A stretch of DNA of 64,000 nucleotides from Megamerina dolium (taxonomy: Eukaryota > Arthropoda > Insecta > Diptera > Megamerinidae), in contig OY978530.1 of assembly GCA_963854835.1 (NCBI GenBank), positions 32,057,195 to 32,121,194 on the forward strand, in the 5' to 3' direction. The number at the start of each line of letters is the position of its first letter. Within the stretch, counting starts at the first letter, position 1. Of this stretch, positions 1-8,685 are shown piece after piece. The notes beneath the pieces are model-generated. The model was not told where the DNA came from. It saw only the letters and a program-made list of their open reading frames with translations, and made no database searches. A program made the translations under genes and the position numbers.

Positions 1-259
1 GACTTTGTTGTTGAAAAGTATGAAGATGTGAATATAAAGGATATTTTGAAAATTGAACCTAATAACAATACAATGCAAATTGAGATATTGTCAACTACTG
101 ACCCCATTTATTTTGATCGTGAACGTACAATTGGTGGATTGTTGGGGTTCAGCAGACGTGAATTAAAACCTAATAAATACCATCAATCTGATGTACAAGT
201 TGATATTTCGATAGTAAACGTTTTACGAATAGAGTGCAACATAACTACGGGGTCATATA

Positions 260-1909
260 CAGTGGCTCCCAGCTTATTTCGTACAGTGACAGTTTAAAAA
301 TTGCTGCAGTCGTAATTCCTAATATAGCAAAAATTTGAACAAAATATAAATGCCATTTTTGAAAGGAAGGTTTGTTTTTTATTTTCCAAAATTTACTTTT
401 TCAAAATTTTAGTGTTTGACACTATAAAAAAATAAAATAAGAATAAAATAGGAAAATTCATGTCACAGCTTATTTCGTACAGTCTCTTTAAGTTCAAACT
501 AAAAACAAAGTAAGTTGATTTTAATATTTAGTATGACATCCCTTAGCGTTAATGATAGCCTGGAGTCTATTTGGCATTGAATCCACCAATTTTTGAGTGA
601 TGTCTGGTGTGATTTTTTTCCATTCCTCCATCAGTACCTTCTTTAGATCTTGCTTATTAGAAATCTTGTGTGTTCTTATTTTATTGTCCAAAATAGACCA
701 AAGATTTTCAATCACATTCATGTCAGGTGACTGTGGTGGTGGAGACATCAAGTGTGGGCAGTTCCAAATAAGCCAAGATTGCACAATCCCAGATTTATGT
801 TTTGGGTCATTATCTTGGTAGTACCGAAATTCTTCCCGCAAATCCAGTTTGTCTGCACTTTGAAGTAAATTGTTTTTCAGAATCTCGAGGTACTTCATTT
901 TGTCCATTGTCCCCTCAATAAAAACCAATTCACCTACTCCGGCTGCTGACATACAGGCCCAAACCATCACGCTACCGCCACCATGCTTCACTGTGGACTT
1001 AAGGTTCTCCTTGTTTAGCTCGGTATTCGCTTTACGCCAAACATATGACATTCCGTCCGAACCAAAAATATTAAACTTAGACTCATCCGCGAAAATAACG
1101 GTATTCCAGAACGCAGGAGTCTTAATAATATGCTCTTTGGCGGAGTCAAGTCGGCGTTGTATATTCATTTTTGAAATGAATGGTTTCTTTCGGGCTACTC
1201 GACCGTTCAAGTCATGATTGCGCAGCACACGTCGGACAGTTTCAGCACTGGATGATTTCCTATTTCACGCTGAACCTCTGCAGCCAACTTCGGAGCGGAT
1301 AACTTTGGATTTTTCTTAATTTTTCGTACAATATAACGCTCGTCTGATGCGTTGAAAATCTTATTAGGTGCTTCTCTGCCCTTGTTCTCCAACCGATTTT
1401 CGCGAACGAAGCGTTGAATGATGTATTGGACAGTTGAGGCACTTAAATTTGTCATTTCAGCAATTTTTCGCACACTCTGACCTTTCCTAAAATGGTTAAT
1501 TACCAGTTTACGCTGTTCCATCGTTGTACGACGCCCATAACGCTAAATGTTTAATTTACAGCACTTTAACTATTTAAAATAATAATAATAAAAATTGTTA
1601 TAATAGTTAAAAAGGTCCAAAAACTCATACAATTCAAAAAAACTTTGTAACTGCGCGGCAGAATGAAACTTACTTACATTGAAGTTTGTGTACGAAATAA
1701 GATGTGAGCTGAAAATCAGCTGATCAATAGTTTTTCTTTCTTGCATGACAAAAAGAACAATTTTTGGGGTTCCCCGTTTTCTTATTAGGTTTACTAAACA
1801 CATACACAGACATCTACATTCAAAACTTATCGATAAGTTTTTTAGTTTCGATGTTACAGCCATGTACATAAAAATATATACACTGTACGAAATAAGCTGT
1901 GAGCCACTG
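260..1909 (-). mobile_element. Tc1-like DNA transposon (DD34E) with IR/DR ends
   Basis: A 1650-bp element is flanked by TA (258-259 and 1910-1911). Its 28-bp terminal inverted repeats begin CAGTGGCTC, share CAGCTTATTTCGTACAGTG and differ at one base. A second copy of the repeat core lies inside each end: CACAGCTTATTTCGTACAGT at 464-483 and a diverged inverted copy at about 1690-1710. This is the IR/DR layout known from Minos- and Sleeping-Beauty-type elements, where transposase binds two sites per end. One transposase gene is on the minus strand. The insertion interrupts the virus-like ORF. Confidence 0.9.
521..1521 (-). pseudogene. Tc1-family transposase, one frameshift
   Basis: The gene reads from an ATG at 1521 down to a stop at 521-523. 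The N-terminal part carries helix-turn-helix-like text typical of Tc1 transposases (VRKIAEMTNLSASTVQYII). The catalytic part follows after a one-base frameshift near 1250. The catalytic residues are visible: D in IFADESKF, D in YQDNDPKH, and E in SPDMNVIENLW. The spacing between the last two is 34 residues, so this is a DD34E enzyme. The GGGSVMVWACMS block is also intact. Total length across the frameshift is about 330 codons, normal for the family. I see no other stop, so the copy is only lightly decayed, but as written it is non-autonomous. Confidence 0.88.
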
Positions 1910-2127
1910 TATTAACAATGATTCGGCTCATACAATTCATCAGTTTTCTGTATCGGTTTTACCAGGGTATAAAATAAGTGAGCGACCGCAAACATTAATT
2001 TATTTACCTGTTAACACTAGACGGATAAGTCAACTCTTGGTGAGAATTGTTGATCAAGACGGGAACTTAGTGAATTTTCGCAAGGAACAAATTGCATTAA
2101 GACTCCACTTAAAGCCGGCTCTTTAGA

Positions 2128-2347
2128 ATGATTATATATAATAAAGATATAGTCAGAAATCAATTTACTAACAATATACGATTGACCTCTGATAGAAACA
2201 TATCGCAAAAAAAAACCTCGCTACACATCTCCAAAAGTTGATGGTAAATATTTTAATCGAAAGCAAAATATCTTATCACCATTGAATAAAAAGTTTTTAA
2301 AAAGCTTAGGATTTAAAATTAAAAACGTTTCAAATGGCGTCAACTGA
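2128..2347 (+). pseudogene. Small basic virus-like ORF, frameshifted at a poly-A run
   Basis: An ATG at 2128, one base after the previous stop, opens a frame rich in N, I and R. It hits an A9 run at about 2209-2217, after which the coding text moves to another frame and ends at 2345-2347. That end overlaps the ATG of the next ORF at 2334. The C-terminal text (NKKFLKSLGFKIKN) is basic. I recall similar short basic ORFs sitting between the same neighbours in other insect genomes. Product length would be about 70 residues. Function is unknown; a DNA-binding or core-like role is only a guess from charge. Confidence 0.4.
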
Positions 2348-3517
2348 TGTGCTTAATATTATGCAACAACCCCTTTATGATGAGAGCATCATTAAGAAGG
2401 ATTACCACAGTTATTCGGCGTATCAACAATCATATAAAAATAATGATGAAATTAGAATACCTATTCAGAATCAAGACCTCTACATTCTACCTTCGGAAAG
2501 TATGATCTATATTGAAGGAACTGCCACACTGAATGGACAGACTATCTCTCATAATATAAAAATGCGGAATAACTGCGTATCATATTTATTCGATGAAATT
2601 CGTTATGAAATGAATGGGATTGAAATTGATCGAACCCGACATTTAGGGATTGCAACTACAATGAAGGCTTTTGCCTCTCTCTCACCTAATGCGAGTACAG
2701 TGATTATGAATGGAGTGTTTCTGATGATATTGAAATAACCAATGGACAATTTAATTTTTGCATACCATTAAAACATCTTTTGGGTTTTGCTGAAGATTAT
2801 AATAAGGTGATATTAAATGCAAAGCATGAACTAATACTTCTTCGATCAAAAACTGATGAAGGTATAACCTTCTCCTCTGTAGCTGCTGAGAATGATAAAA
2901 TTGTGTTAACTATAGTTAATTTAATATGGAAAGTGCCACATATTCAATTAGCAGACTCAACTAAATTAAATATTTACAATAATATTCGAAGAGGAGTGTC
3001 TATACCAATGGCATTTCGTTGTTGGGATATGCATTTTAATCCAACATTATCACAGACTACAAATCATCTATGGAATGTTAAATTGGCTGTACAAAGTGAA
3101 CGACCACGATTCATGCTAATCGGATTTCAGAACTCTAGCAAATTCGTTCATTGTGATCTCACCGATGTGAAAGTTCATCTAAATTCTGAAGTTTATCTCT
3201 ATGATGAGCTGAACCTTAAAATCGAAAATGGTCGTTTAGCCCTCCTATATGATATGTATTGCAAATTTCAAAAGGAATACTACCTAAGAAATATGCAACC
3301 TTTATTAACCCCCAGTAAATTTAAATCAATTGCTCCAATCATAATAATTGATTTAACACATCAAAATGAAGCAATGAAAAGTGGACCAATTGATGTGAAG
3401 GTAATTTTCAAGATATTGAAAAACATTCCTGCCAATACTTCTGCTTATGCCCTTCTCATACATGATCGGGTTATTAGCTATAACCCCATGACTGGAGAAA
3501 TTAAGAAAATGATTTAA
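2334..3517 (+). pseudogene. Putative major-capsid-like virus protein, one frameshift
   Basis: Two frames together give about 395 residues. The first runs from ATG 2334 to about 2690, the second from about 2695 to a stop at 3517; a single one-base shift near 2690-2705 separates them. Conserved-looking blocks include EIRYEMNGIEIDRTRHLGI, IPLKHLLGF, IPMAFRCWDM, HCDLTDVKVHLNSE, ALLYDMYCKFQ and a C-terminal IHDRVISYNPMTG. I remember proteins with these blocks as abundant, uncharacterised proteins in insects, and the alternating beta-like text is compatible with a jelly-roll capsid protein of a Polinton-like or adintovirus-like DNA virus. No structural search was possible, so the capsid role is inference. 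It sits between a small basic ORF (14-base overlap) and an exonuclease-like ORF on the same strand, which fits a viral gene block. The alternative is another structural or replication protein of the same element. Confidence 0.5.
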
Positions 3518-3604
3518 TATATCCAGTATGATCTTTTTCTTCAAAGAGTGAAGACATTTATTACGGAATTTTCAATTTGAAATATCAAAAGGATATATAT
3601 AAAA

Positions 3605-4099
3605 ATGCATTCTAATTATATATAAAAAGTAGTTGTTGATATTCAAGGATTTAAGGGGCCTGAAAACCAATTTATTTTAAAGGATCTGGCAATATCCTTT
3701 AGCATTAATGAGGATATGCATTTCATTGTAAAACCACCGTTCCCCTTCAATGATCTTCCACCATTCTATCAAAAACAAGCACGCTGGATTACATCGAAAC
3801 ATCACAACATTAAATGGGATGCAGGATCAATCACATTCCAGAGCTTATCAAATTTCATACGGGAAAATTTATTTAATTGTGAAATTTATGTTAAGGGTTA
3901 TGAGAAGAAGAAATGGCTTGAGTCATTGTTTGAACTTTCAAATATATTCAATTTAGGTGATTATGGTTGTGAAAATATGAAAAAAATTAGAGAAAAATAT
4001 GGTTATTTTGATGGTTGTATAATTCATAATCAAAACTGTGCTTTAATCAATGTTAGAGCCTTAAGAAAATTTTTGAATTTTGAAATGAAAACATATTAA
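3605..4099 (+). pseudogene. Exonuclease-like (RNase H-fold-like) virus-associated protein with an early stop
   Basis: An ATG at 3605 is followed six codons later by TAA (3623-3625), inside a TA-rich stretch, then by an uninterrupted frame to 4099 (165 codons in all). Just after the stop comes VVVDIQGF, a hydrophobic strand ending in Asp and resembling the first motif of DEDD-type 3'-5' exonucleases. Further on come FKPPFPF-like text (IVKPPFPFNDL), IYVKGYEKKKWLESL, FNLGDYGCENMKK and a C-terminal CALINVRALRKFL. I recall this order in small proteins encoded beside the capsid-like ORF in other insects. The nuclease assignment rests on the first motif and a partial second motif only. If the early stop is real, translation could restart at the Met at 3716, losing the Asp motif. 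Confidence 0.45.
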
Positions 4100-4293
4100 T
4101 TTATATTTTTTATATTTATTTACTCATATTCATATACTTATTTAGTAATCTTAATATTAGACATGAATTTTTTATTCTAGTTTCACAATAATCTTAATAC
4201 TAAGTATAATATCTAATTTTTTCACATTAATAATTAATAAAAACTATGTAAAGAAATACAATGAAAAAAAGTAAAACTTTGTTCTTTTTTCTC

Positions 4294-4572
4294 TCACTCA
4301 TCGGAATTATTAAGCAATTCAACTAATTCACTGAGGTTGTAATAACCGTGTGCATTTGTGTGAATGTTATCGGGTAGAATTTCTCTTTTATCATCATTTG
4401 AAGTTAAGACAATTTTATTCATTTCACGTGTATACAAATTATGATGAATAGATCTTATTGTATGTATAGGGCGAGTTAGTATATCCCCACTATATAAAAT
4501 GTTTGCGAAATCGTTGATGGTTAACCGCGATGAAATATTTTTGGGGGTTTTCGTCGTTTTAATCAAATTCAC
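4294..4572 (-). CDS. Short ORF resembling the C-terminal tail of a Polinton/adintovirus-type DNA polymerase B
   Basis: A 92-codon minus-strand ORF faces the capsid/exonuclease block. Its second half reads NLYTREMNKIVLTSNDDKRE, followed by ILPDNIHTNAHGYYNL. I recall the combination of a 'NK-x-ALS-x-x-DDKR' stretch and a nearby 'T-x-A-x-GHY' motif at the very C-terminus of protein-primed B-family DNA polymerases of Maverick/Polinton elements and adintoviruses. The bulk of a polymerase (about 1000 residues) is not visible upstream on the minus strand, which there is AT-rich non-coding sequence. If the match is right, this is a truncated relic. If wrong, it is an unknown small gene. Convergent orientation with the capsid block would suit a linear viral genome. 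Confidence 0.35.
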   Translation of the reverse strand: MNLIKTTKTPKNISSRLTINDFANILYSGDILTRPIHTIRSIHHNLYTREMNKIVLTSNDDKREILPDNIHTNAHGYYNLSELVELLNNSDE

Positions 4573-5566
4573 ACCTGAGATTTTGGTTCAATCTGTAAAT
4601 TGTATAAGAATTTTATAATTTATGTCTTATATTTTTGACAATAGATGTCTCTTAACGGGTGTACAATATATATATATATAACAAGCAGTGATATATAAGC
4701 GATTCAAATGTTGTTTAAAATGAAATGTGCTTGAGGGTTAAACTCTATATATGGGGCATTTTATTTAGGTATCATGAATAAATACGTAGGGGCAAATTGT
4801 AAGAAACAAATTTTCCTTAGTGGCAGCACTAGTTCTTATTTACATTTCAAATATGAAGTTCACATTTCTCAGCTGTTCATTACAAATGTGACTTTCGGCA
4901 TTCTAGAGAATATTAAAAAACAAAAAATTTGCCAAATGCATGTTGGTCATATTGATTGTGTACGTGTTCGTGTGTCGTTTCAATATAATGTGCAAGCAGG
5001 CGTTAGCATTTTAGCAGTATTATAGTGTATCCCAATTTTAGCCTTTGTGATTATCAGTCTGTAATTTTATTTTGCTTTTACATTTTCTATTTTATAGTGC
5101 TTCAGATGTCTCCACTAAAGCTTCCAATTAGTTGTGAAATTCTCCAGAGTTTTACACACTCTCCTTTGTATCAATTGGTTATGAGTGGGATGGTTGTCCA
5201 ATTTGAGAATTTTTTTAGCTCCAATATAGCGTTCTAAGCTTAATATGATATTGATCTACTATAATAAATTGTAAGAAATTATTTCAAACTACCGAATAAA
5301 TCAGTACACAACTAATCAACTAGTATGACAAGTGCGATATTATTTTTAAAAATATAAGTTATTGAAAAGAATTTTATGTACCTCTGCGAATCAAATGGTG
5401 TATAAAATTTAATTAAAAATATTTTTTACTGGCAACGTTCATATTGTGATTAAAAAATTTTAGTATCGGAATACTTGATAGTGGCAGCACTCCATAAATA
5501 ATTTGTTGACATTAGAAATAATAACGTAAACAAGACAAAATGTGAACAATTTTGGGCGGTCAATTT
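4573..5566. other. AT-rich intergenic stretch, nothing recognised
   Basis: The stretch holds a short TA run near 4668-4680 and several short chance ORFs with low-complexity, transmembrane-like translations. No protein family, terminal repeat or RNA gene was recognised. I looked here for the missing P-loop exon of dNK and did not find it. Confidence 0.5.
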
Positions 5567-5592
5567 CCCCCCCCCCCCCCCCCCCCCCCCCC
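5567..5592 (+). repeat. C26 homopolymer
   Basis: Twenty-six consecutive C residues sit in an otherwise AT-rich intergenic region about 200 bp upstream of the dNK exons. It is either a real G/C tract able to form G-quadruplex or i-motif structures, or a sequencing/assembly artefact. Confidence 0.9.
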
Positions 5593-5791
5593 GGTTTTTC
5601 CAAGAAGTTTGATTCATTAGTTCTAAAAACCCCATTATAAGCCAATTCTTAGTGGGTTACGCACACATATATTTGATAAATTTTAATTCTAATTTAAACA
5701 CCAGTGTCCAGTGGAAACAACAGCAGTAAATATATAAAATTAACAAATAGGACGGATAAAAGTGATACATTTAAAATTTTTGGGGATATAA

Positions 5792-6478
5792 TCTTCACAA
5801 AAGAAACAAACAGAAAAACGTGTTAAATTGATGGAACGATCAATATACAGTGCGAAGTAAGTGGTGCAGTGTCGCATAATAGGTGGCTAATCATACTAAC
5901 TCAAGTGTTTTTACGCAATAGGTACTGTTTCACCCAGAATATGTATAAAAATAAAACTATTGACGAAGGCATGTATCAAATACTGCAAGAGTGGTATAAA
6001 TTCATTGAGAATTCTATGCACATACAAGCTGATTTGATTGGTAAATGCGTAGTACAAATAGAAGCGAATAAAAGGTTAATTTGTTTTTAAATATTCTTTT
6101 AGTTTACCTAAGAACCTCACCAGAAATTGTTTACGAACGTATGCGGAGACGTGCTCGTTCTGAAGAGAGTTGCGTGCCACTGCAGTACCTGCGCGAATTA
6201 CATGAATTACATGAGAATTGGCTAATGCATAAGCGTGTTGGCAATGATGTAAAGGCACTAAATATTTGCATTTACAACTCTTGTTTTTGTGGGCTGATAT
6301 AATTCTGATTTTATTACCTCAATAGGTACTTGTTCTAAATGCAGATTTGGATTTGGAACATATTGGTTCGGAATACGCTCGTTCAGAAACTAGTATTATT
6401 AATAATGATTCATTGCACCAACAACAACCGCAAGCTGTCTTGGTATCGCCCAACAAAAGACAACGCTATTCAAGCTAA
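5792..6478 (+). CDS. dnk: Deoxynucleoside kinase (dNK), last four coding exons
   Basis: Four exons join in frame: about 5792-5856, 5922-6040, 6103-6248 and 6326-6478. The introns (65, 62 and 77 bp) start GTAAGT, GTAAAT and GTAAAG and end in AG. The first has a good branch-like ACTAAC at 5895-5900. The product matches my memory of Drosophila dNK: the MERSIYSA segment with the catalytic ERS motif, MYQILQEWYKFIE, IQADLI, then YLRTSPE, the LID region RRRARSEESC, LQYLRELHELHENWL, and a C-terminal tail ending SPNKRQRYSS. The insect enzyme phosphorylates all four deoxynucleosides and thymidine analogues in nucleotide salvage. The N-terminal exon or exons with the P-loop are not in the visible upstream sequence. 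They lie outside the window, beyond a large transposon-filled intron, or are lost. The frame is broken by a stop at 5789, so the first exon's left boundary is uncertain. No internal stops or frameshifts are seen, so this may be a live host gene. Confidence 0.92.
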
Positions 6479-7175
6479 AAATATCTATAACCTTAGGCTA
6501 ATACTATGTGTACATACATTCTATTTACATTTCATTCTCTTTTTTTTGTTAATTTTTGTAATTAGCTCGAATTATTCTTAGATTGTGAATTTTTGACCAA
6601 CTTTTATAAAAGAAGCTTTATTTCCAATCTCACAATAAGTTCTATTAAGTGTCACCACTTTAATTTTATGAACGACTTGATTCTCTACAATTTATTTAAT
6701 TACATTACCAATTTGTAAGCAAAGAGTTCGCCATAAAAATACATGAAGTTACGTAATATGCCATCTATAAATTTGTGGCGAAAATAATGAGGCAGGAAAT
6801 GCATCCCAATGGCAACCCAACCCCGCTGAGTTGCTTGAGAGCAACTTTACATCAAATTTGTATTATCGATGGTAGCCTAAGAAATCAGGCAGATTTATTG
6901 AATGCGCAAAGGCAGCTCTGCATTAGCAGTTGTCCCAGTTGTGCTCTTATTTGATAAAGCCTACGTATATTTGGTTCACTAAGATTATGTATTGAATTCA
7001 GGGTTGTTTCTAGCTGTCTGTCTAACAAGCCAATAAAATCAACAAATTTAAGCGGCTATAAACGTGAACCTAGTATACTACGTCTTTCGTCAACAAAAAA
7101 GAATACGTATCTACGTACCGTAATCGCGCGACCACATGGTCGACCAAGGTCCATTCAACTCAGCAGAACACGGAA
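6479..7175. other. Intergenic region after dNK; possible minus-strand exon-like segment at about 6888-7060
   Basis: No confident gene. On the minus strand between about 7060 and 6888 a stretch reads KFVDFIGLLDRQLETTLNS and continues with helical, coiled-coil-like text before a stop. Its composition looks like coding sequence rather than chance, but I do not recognise the protein and no flanking exons were found. A polyadenylation context for dNK is plausible in the AT-rich sequence after 6478. Confidence 0.3.
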
Positions 7176-7628
7176 ATGCTTTGTGCTGGAACAATTCAAA
7201 GCATTTCTGTATTCTTGCGGCTACAACAACAACAACAACAACAACTGCAGCAGCAGCAACAACAACAACAAGAACAGCAACAACAACAACAGCAGCAGCA
7301 GCAGAAAGAAAAGGAGGAGGAAGCGAAATATACACCGGAGGATGCAATCAACGAATTAAATAGGTTAAATAATTGAAACCCAATAATTCGCATTGATGCT
7401 CTGATAGTCGATCAAGGCTATCAGATAATCAAATGCGAATTAAAGCAAACGGCCTACGGGCCGAAAATTATGTTAACTTTAAATGACGGGGTGGTATTCT
7501 TACCACCCCGATTTAGTAATATGAGCGAGCCACTAAAAACGCTTATAAATGCTGGTGGTTACGCCATTTATAGGCGTCAAAACCCACCGGGAACTGTATT
7601 TCGTCATAACGTCGAATTTTATTTGTAA
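7176..7628 (+). pseudogene. PolyQ-tract ORF running into an OB-fold-like virus-associated domain, one in-frame stop
   Basis: From about 7176 one frame encodes a glutamine tract of roughly 30 residues (CAA/CAG repeats 7223-7302), then a charged linker (KEKEEEAKYTPEDAINELN) and a TGA at 7374-7376. The same frame continues for 84 more codons to TAA at 7626-7628. This second part reads GYQIIKCELKQTAYGPKIML, then LNDGVVFLPPRFSN and INAGGYAIYRR. That is a beta-rich pattern (K-x-T/K-x-Y/F-G-x-K then VFLPPRF) I recall from short proteins accompanying the capsid-like and exonuclease-like ORFs in insects, and it resembles an OB-fold single-strand DNA-binding protein. Such a role would suit viral replication, but it is inferred. 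One stop in an otherwise open frame suggests a recently disabled gene. Confidence 0.42.
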
Positions 7629-7824
7629 AAATAAAATGTATTTTTTTATTATTATTATTATTAATATTATATAAAGTAATAAATATACAACATAATTTTT
7701 ATAAATTTAATATTTAATAAATACAAATCTTATACTAAAAAATACATTTTTAAAGTTGAAATTATTTTTTCCGTTGGAAGATAGGAACTTCATTGATGGT
7801 AGGTATGTATGTTGGTTGTCGATC

Positions 7825-8115
7825 TTATTCTCTCTCTCGCCCCAGAGTCATATTGTATTTATTCGTTAAATGTACGATATAGGTGAATATAGATCTATAT
7901 ATGTGACAGATGCAAGTATATGACTCATTATTCGTAATGAGTCTATTCCGTATACAGTCCTTACTATGGATTACATTGTCATTTTCACAAAAATCCGTAA
8001 CTGCGAAATCATTGAAAGTATTCATAATATATAATAAATTTTGCTTTTCTTCCACAGAGATGATATACTCATTTTTATTTAAAAAAAATTGAATAGCATC
8101 ACTAATTTCACCCAT
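7825..8115 (-). CDS. Hypothetical 96-aa protein
   Basis: A minus-strand ORF lies 57 bases downstream of the end of the 170-aa ORF at 8173-8685 and shares its orientation, so the two could be co-transcribed. The translation is mixed hydrophilic text with several cysteines (FCENDN, KDCIR, CICHIY) and no recognised domain. The AT-rich background makes ORFs of this length possible by chance. It is listed because of its position next to the larger ORF in the virus-like block. Confidence 0.3.
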   Translation of the reverse strand: MGEISDAIQFFLNKNEYIISVEEKQNLLYIMNTFNDFAVTDFCENDNVIHSKDCIRNRLITNNESYTCICHIYRSIFTYIVHLTNKYNMTLGRERE

Positions 8116-8172
8116 TCTTTTATAGAGTAATTTTCACTTCAATAACCATCAGGGTACTGAATGAAATTCGAG

Positions 8173-8685
8173 TTAATTTCCTTCAACAATATCATGATTT
8201 TCGTTTACATCATCATCATCATCATCTGTAACGAAAGACTTTCCAGTAGTAGTAGTAGTAGTAGTATAAGTAATTTCATCATCACGCTTTAAGCGACTAC
8301 CCCATCCCTCATCATCAGAGAATGGACAGCCCCCTAAATATTGGAAAACATTGGTGCTTCTATAAGCTCCATCATATGATTGACCCGCCAACACTATTTC
8401 ACCTCCTAAAACTTCAATTTGAACATGTTGATCCGATTTAAATTTGAATTCCATATCTCGTAATAAAACACCCCCATTTCGAGTTACACGCAATATTAAA
8501 GATCGAAGTCCATCCTCTGGTTTTACGAATACATCCATAACTCTTTCCCTCGTATCCACTCGAACTATTTTGCATTGGGACCATGCGCTATGACATACGC
8601 AATATTTATCATTATCGCGAATCGTTTGACACCAAAACATCCTAACACTCCAATTGTCAGGCGTGAAATAAAAAATACTTGTCAA
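8173..8685 (-). CDS. Hypothetical 170-aa protein with Thr and Asp runs
   Basis: A full ORF reads from ATG 8685 to a stop at 8173. The N-terminal 130 residues are compositionally like a folded beta-rich domain (CKIVRVDTRERVMDVFVKPE, then SLILRVTRNGGVLLRDMEF and QIEVLGGEIVLAGQ). The tail is low complexity, with a run of seven Thr (about residue 140) and a run of six Asp (about residue 155), ending NENHDIVEGN. I do not recognise the family. It lies at the right edge of the virus-like block, is minus-strand like the polymerase-tail-like ORF, and directly abuts a two-copy tandem repeat at 8682-9114 that could be a terminal repeat. Codon use is clearly less AT-biased than the flanks, supporting real coding. 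Confidence 0.5.
   Translation of the reverse strand: MTSIFYFTPDNWSVRMFWCQTIRDNDKYCVCHSAWSQCKIVRVDTRERVMDVFVKPEDGLRSLILRVTRNGGVLLRDMEFKFKSDQHVQIEVLGGEIVLAGQSYDGAYRSTNVFQYLGGCPFSDDEGWGSRLKRDDEITYTTTTTTTGKSFVTDDDDDDVNENHDIVEGN

Larger units (their letters stand above)
1..2126 (+). pseudogene. Virus-like ORF of unknown function, open at the left edge and split by a Tc1-type element
   Basis: A reading frame open from base 1 runs to the left end of a Tc1-like transposon at 260 and resumes at 1910 to a stop at 2124-2126. Removing the transposon and one copy of its TA duplication leaves the two halves in the same frame. I read the ORF as intact when the element landed. Visible segments include DILKIEPN and LLGF before the insertion, and HTIHQF, IYLPVN and RIVDQDG after it. 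I recall proteins with this pattern as unnamed, multi-copy proteins in many insect genomes, next to capsid-like and exonuclease-like ORFs. No enzymatic motif is visible. The N-terminus lies outside the window. The ORF opens a same-strand series with a small basic ORF and a capsid-like ORF, spaced or overlapped by only a few bases, as in a compact viral gene block. Function is unknown; virus-like origin is inferred from neighbours and family memory. Confidence 0.6.

Noticed and set aside
4774..5237. Two consecutive short plus-strand ORFs upstream of dNK
   Set aside because: Low-complexity hydrophobic text, no P-loop or other dNK N-terminal motif, so not the missing dNK exons.
5450..5645. Minus-strand frames with a polyglycine run
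   Set aside because: The glycine run is the C26 homopolymer read backwards; no homology outside it.
7136..7393. PolyT/polyA-residue frames overlapping the CAA/CAG repeat
   Set aside because: They are other-frame readings of the trinucleotide repeat; only the Gln frame continues into conserved-looking protein text.
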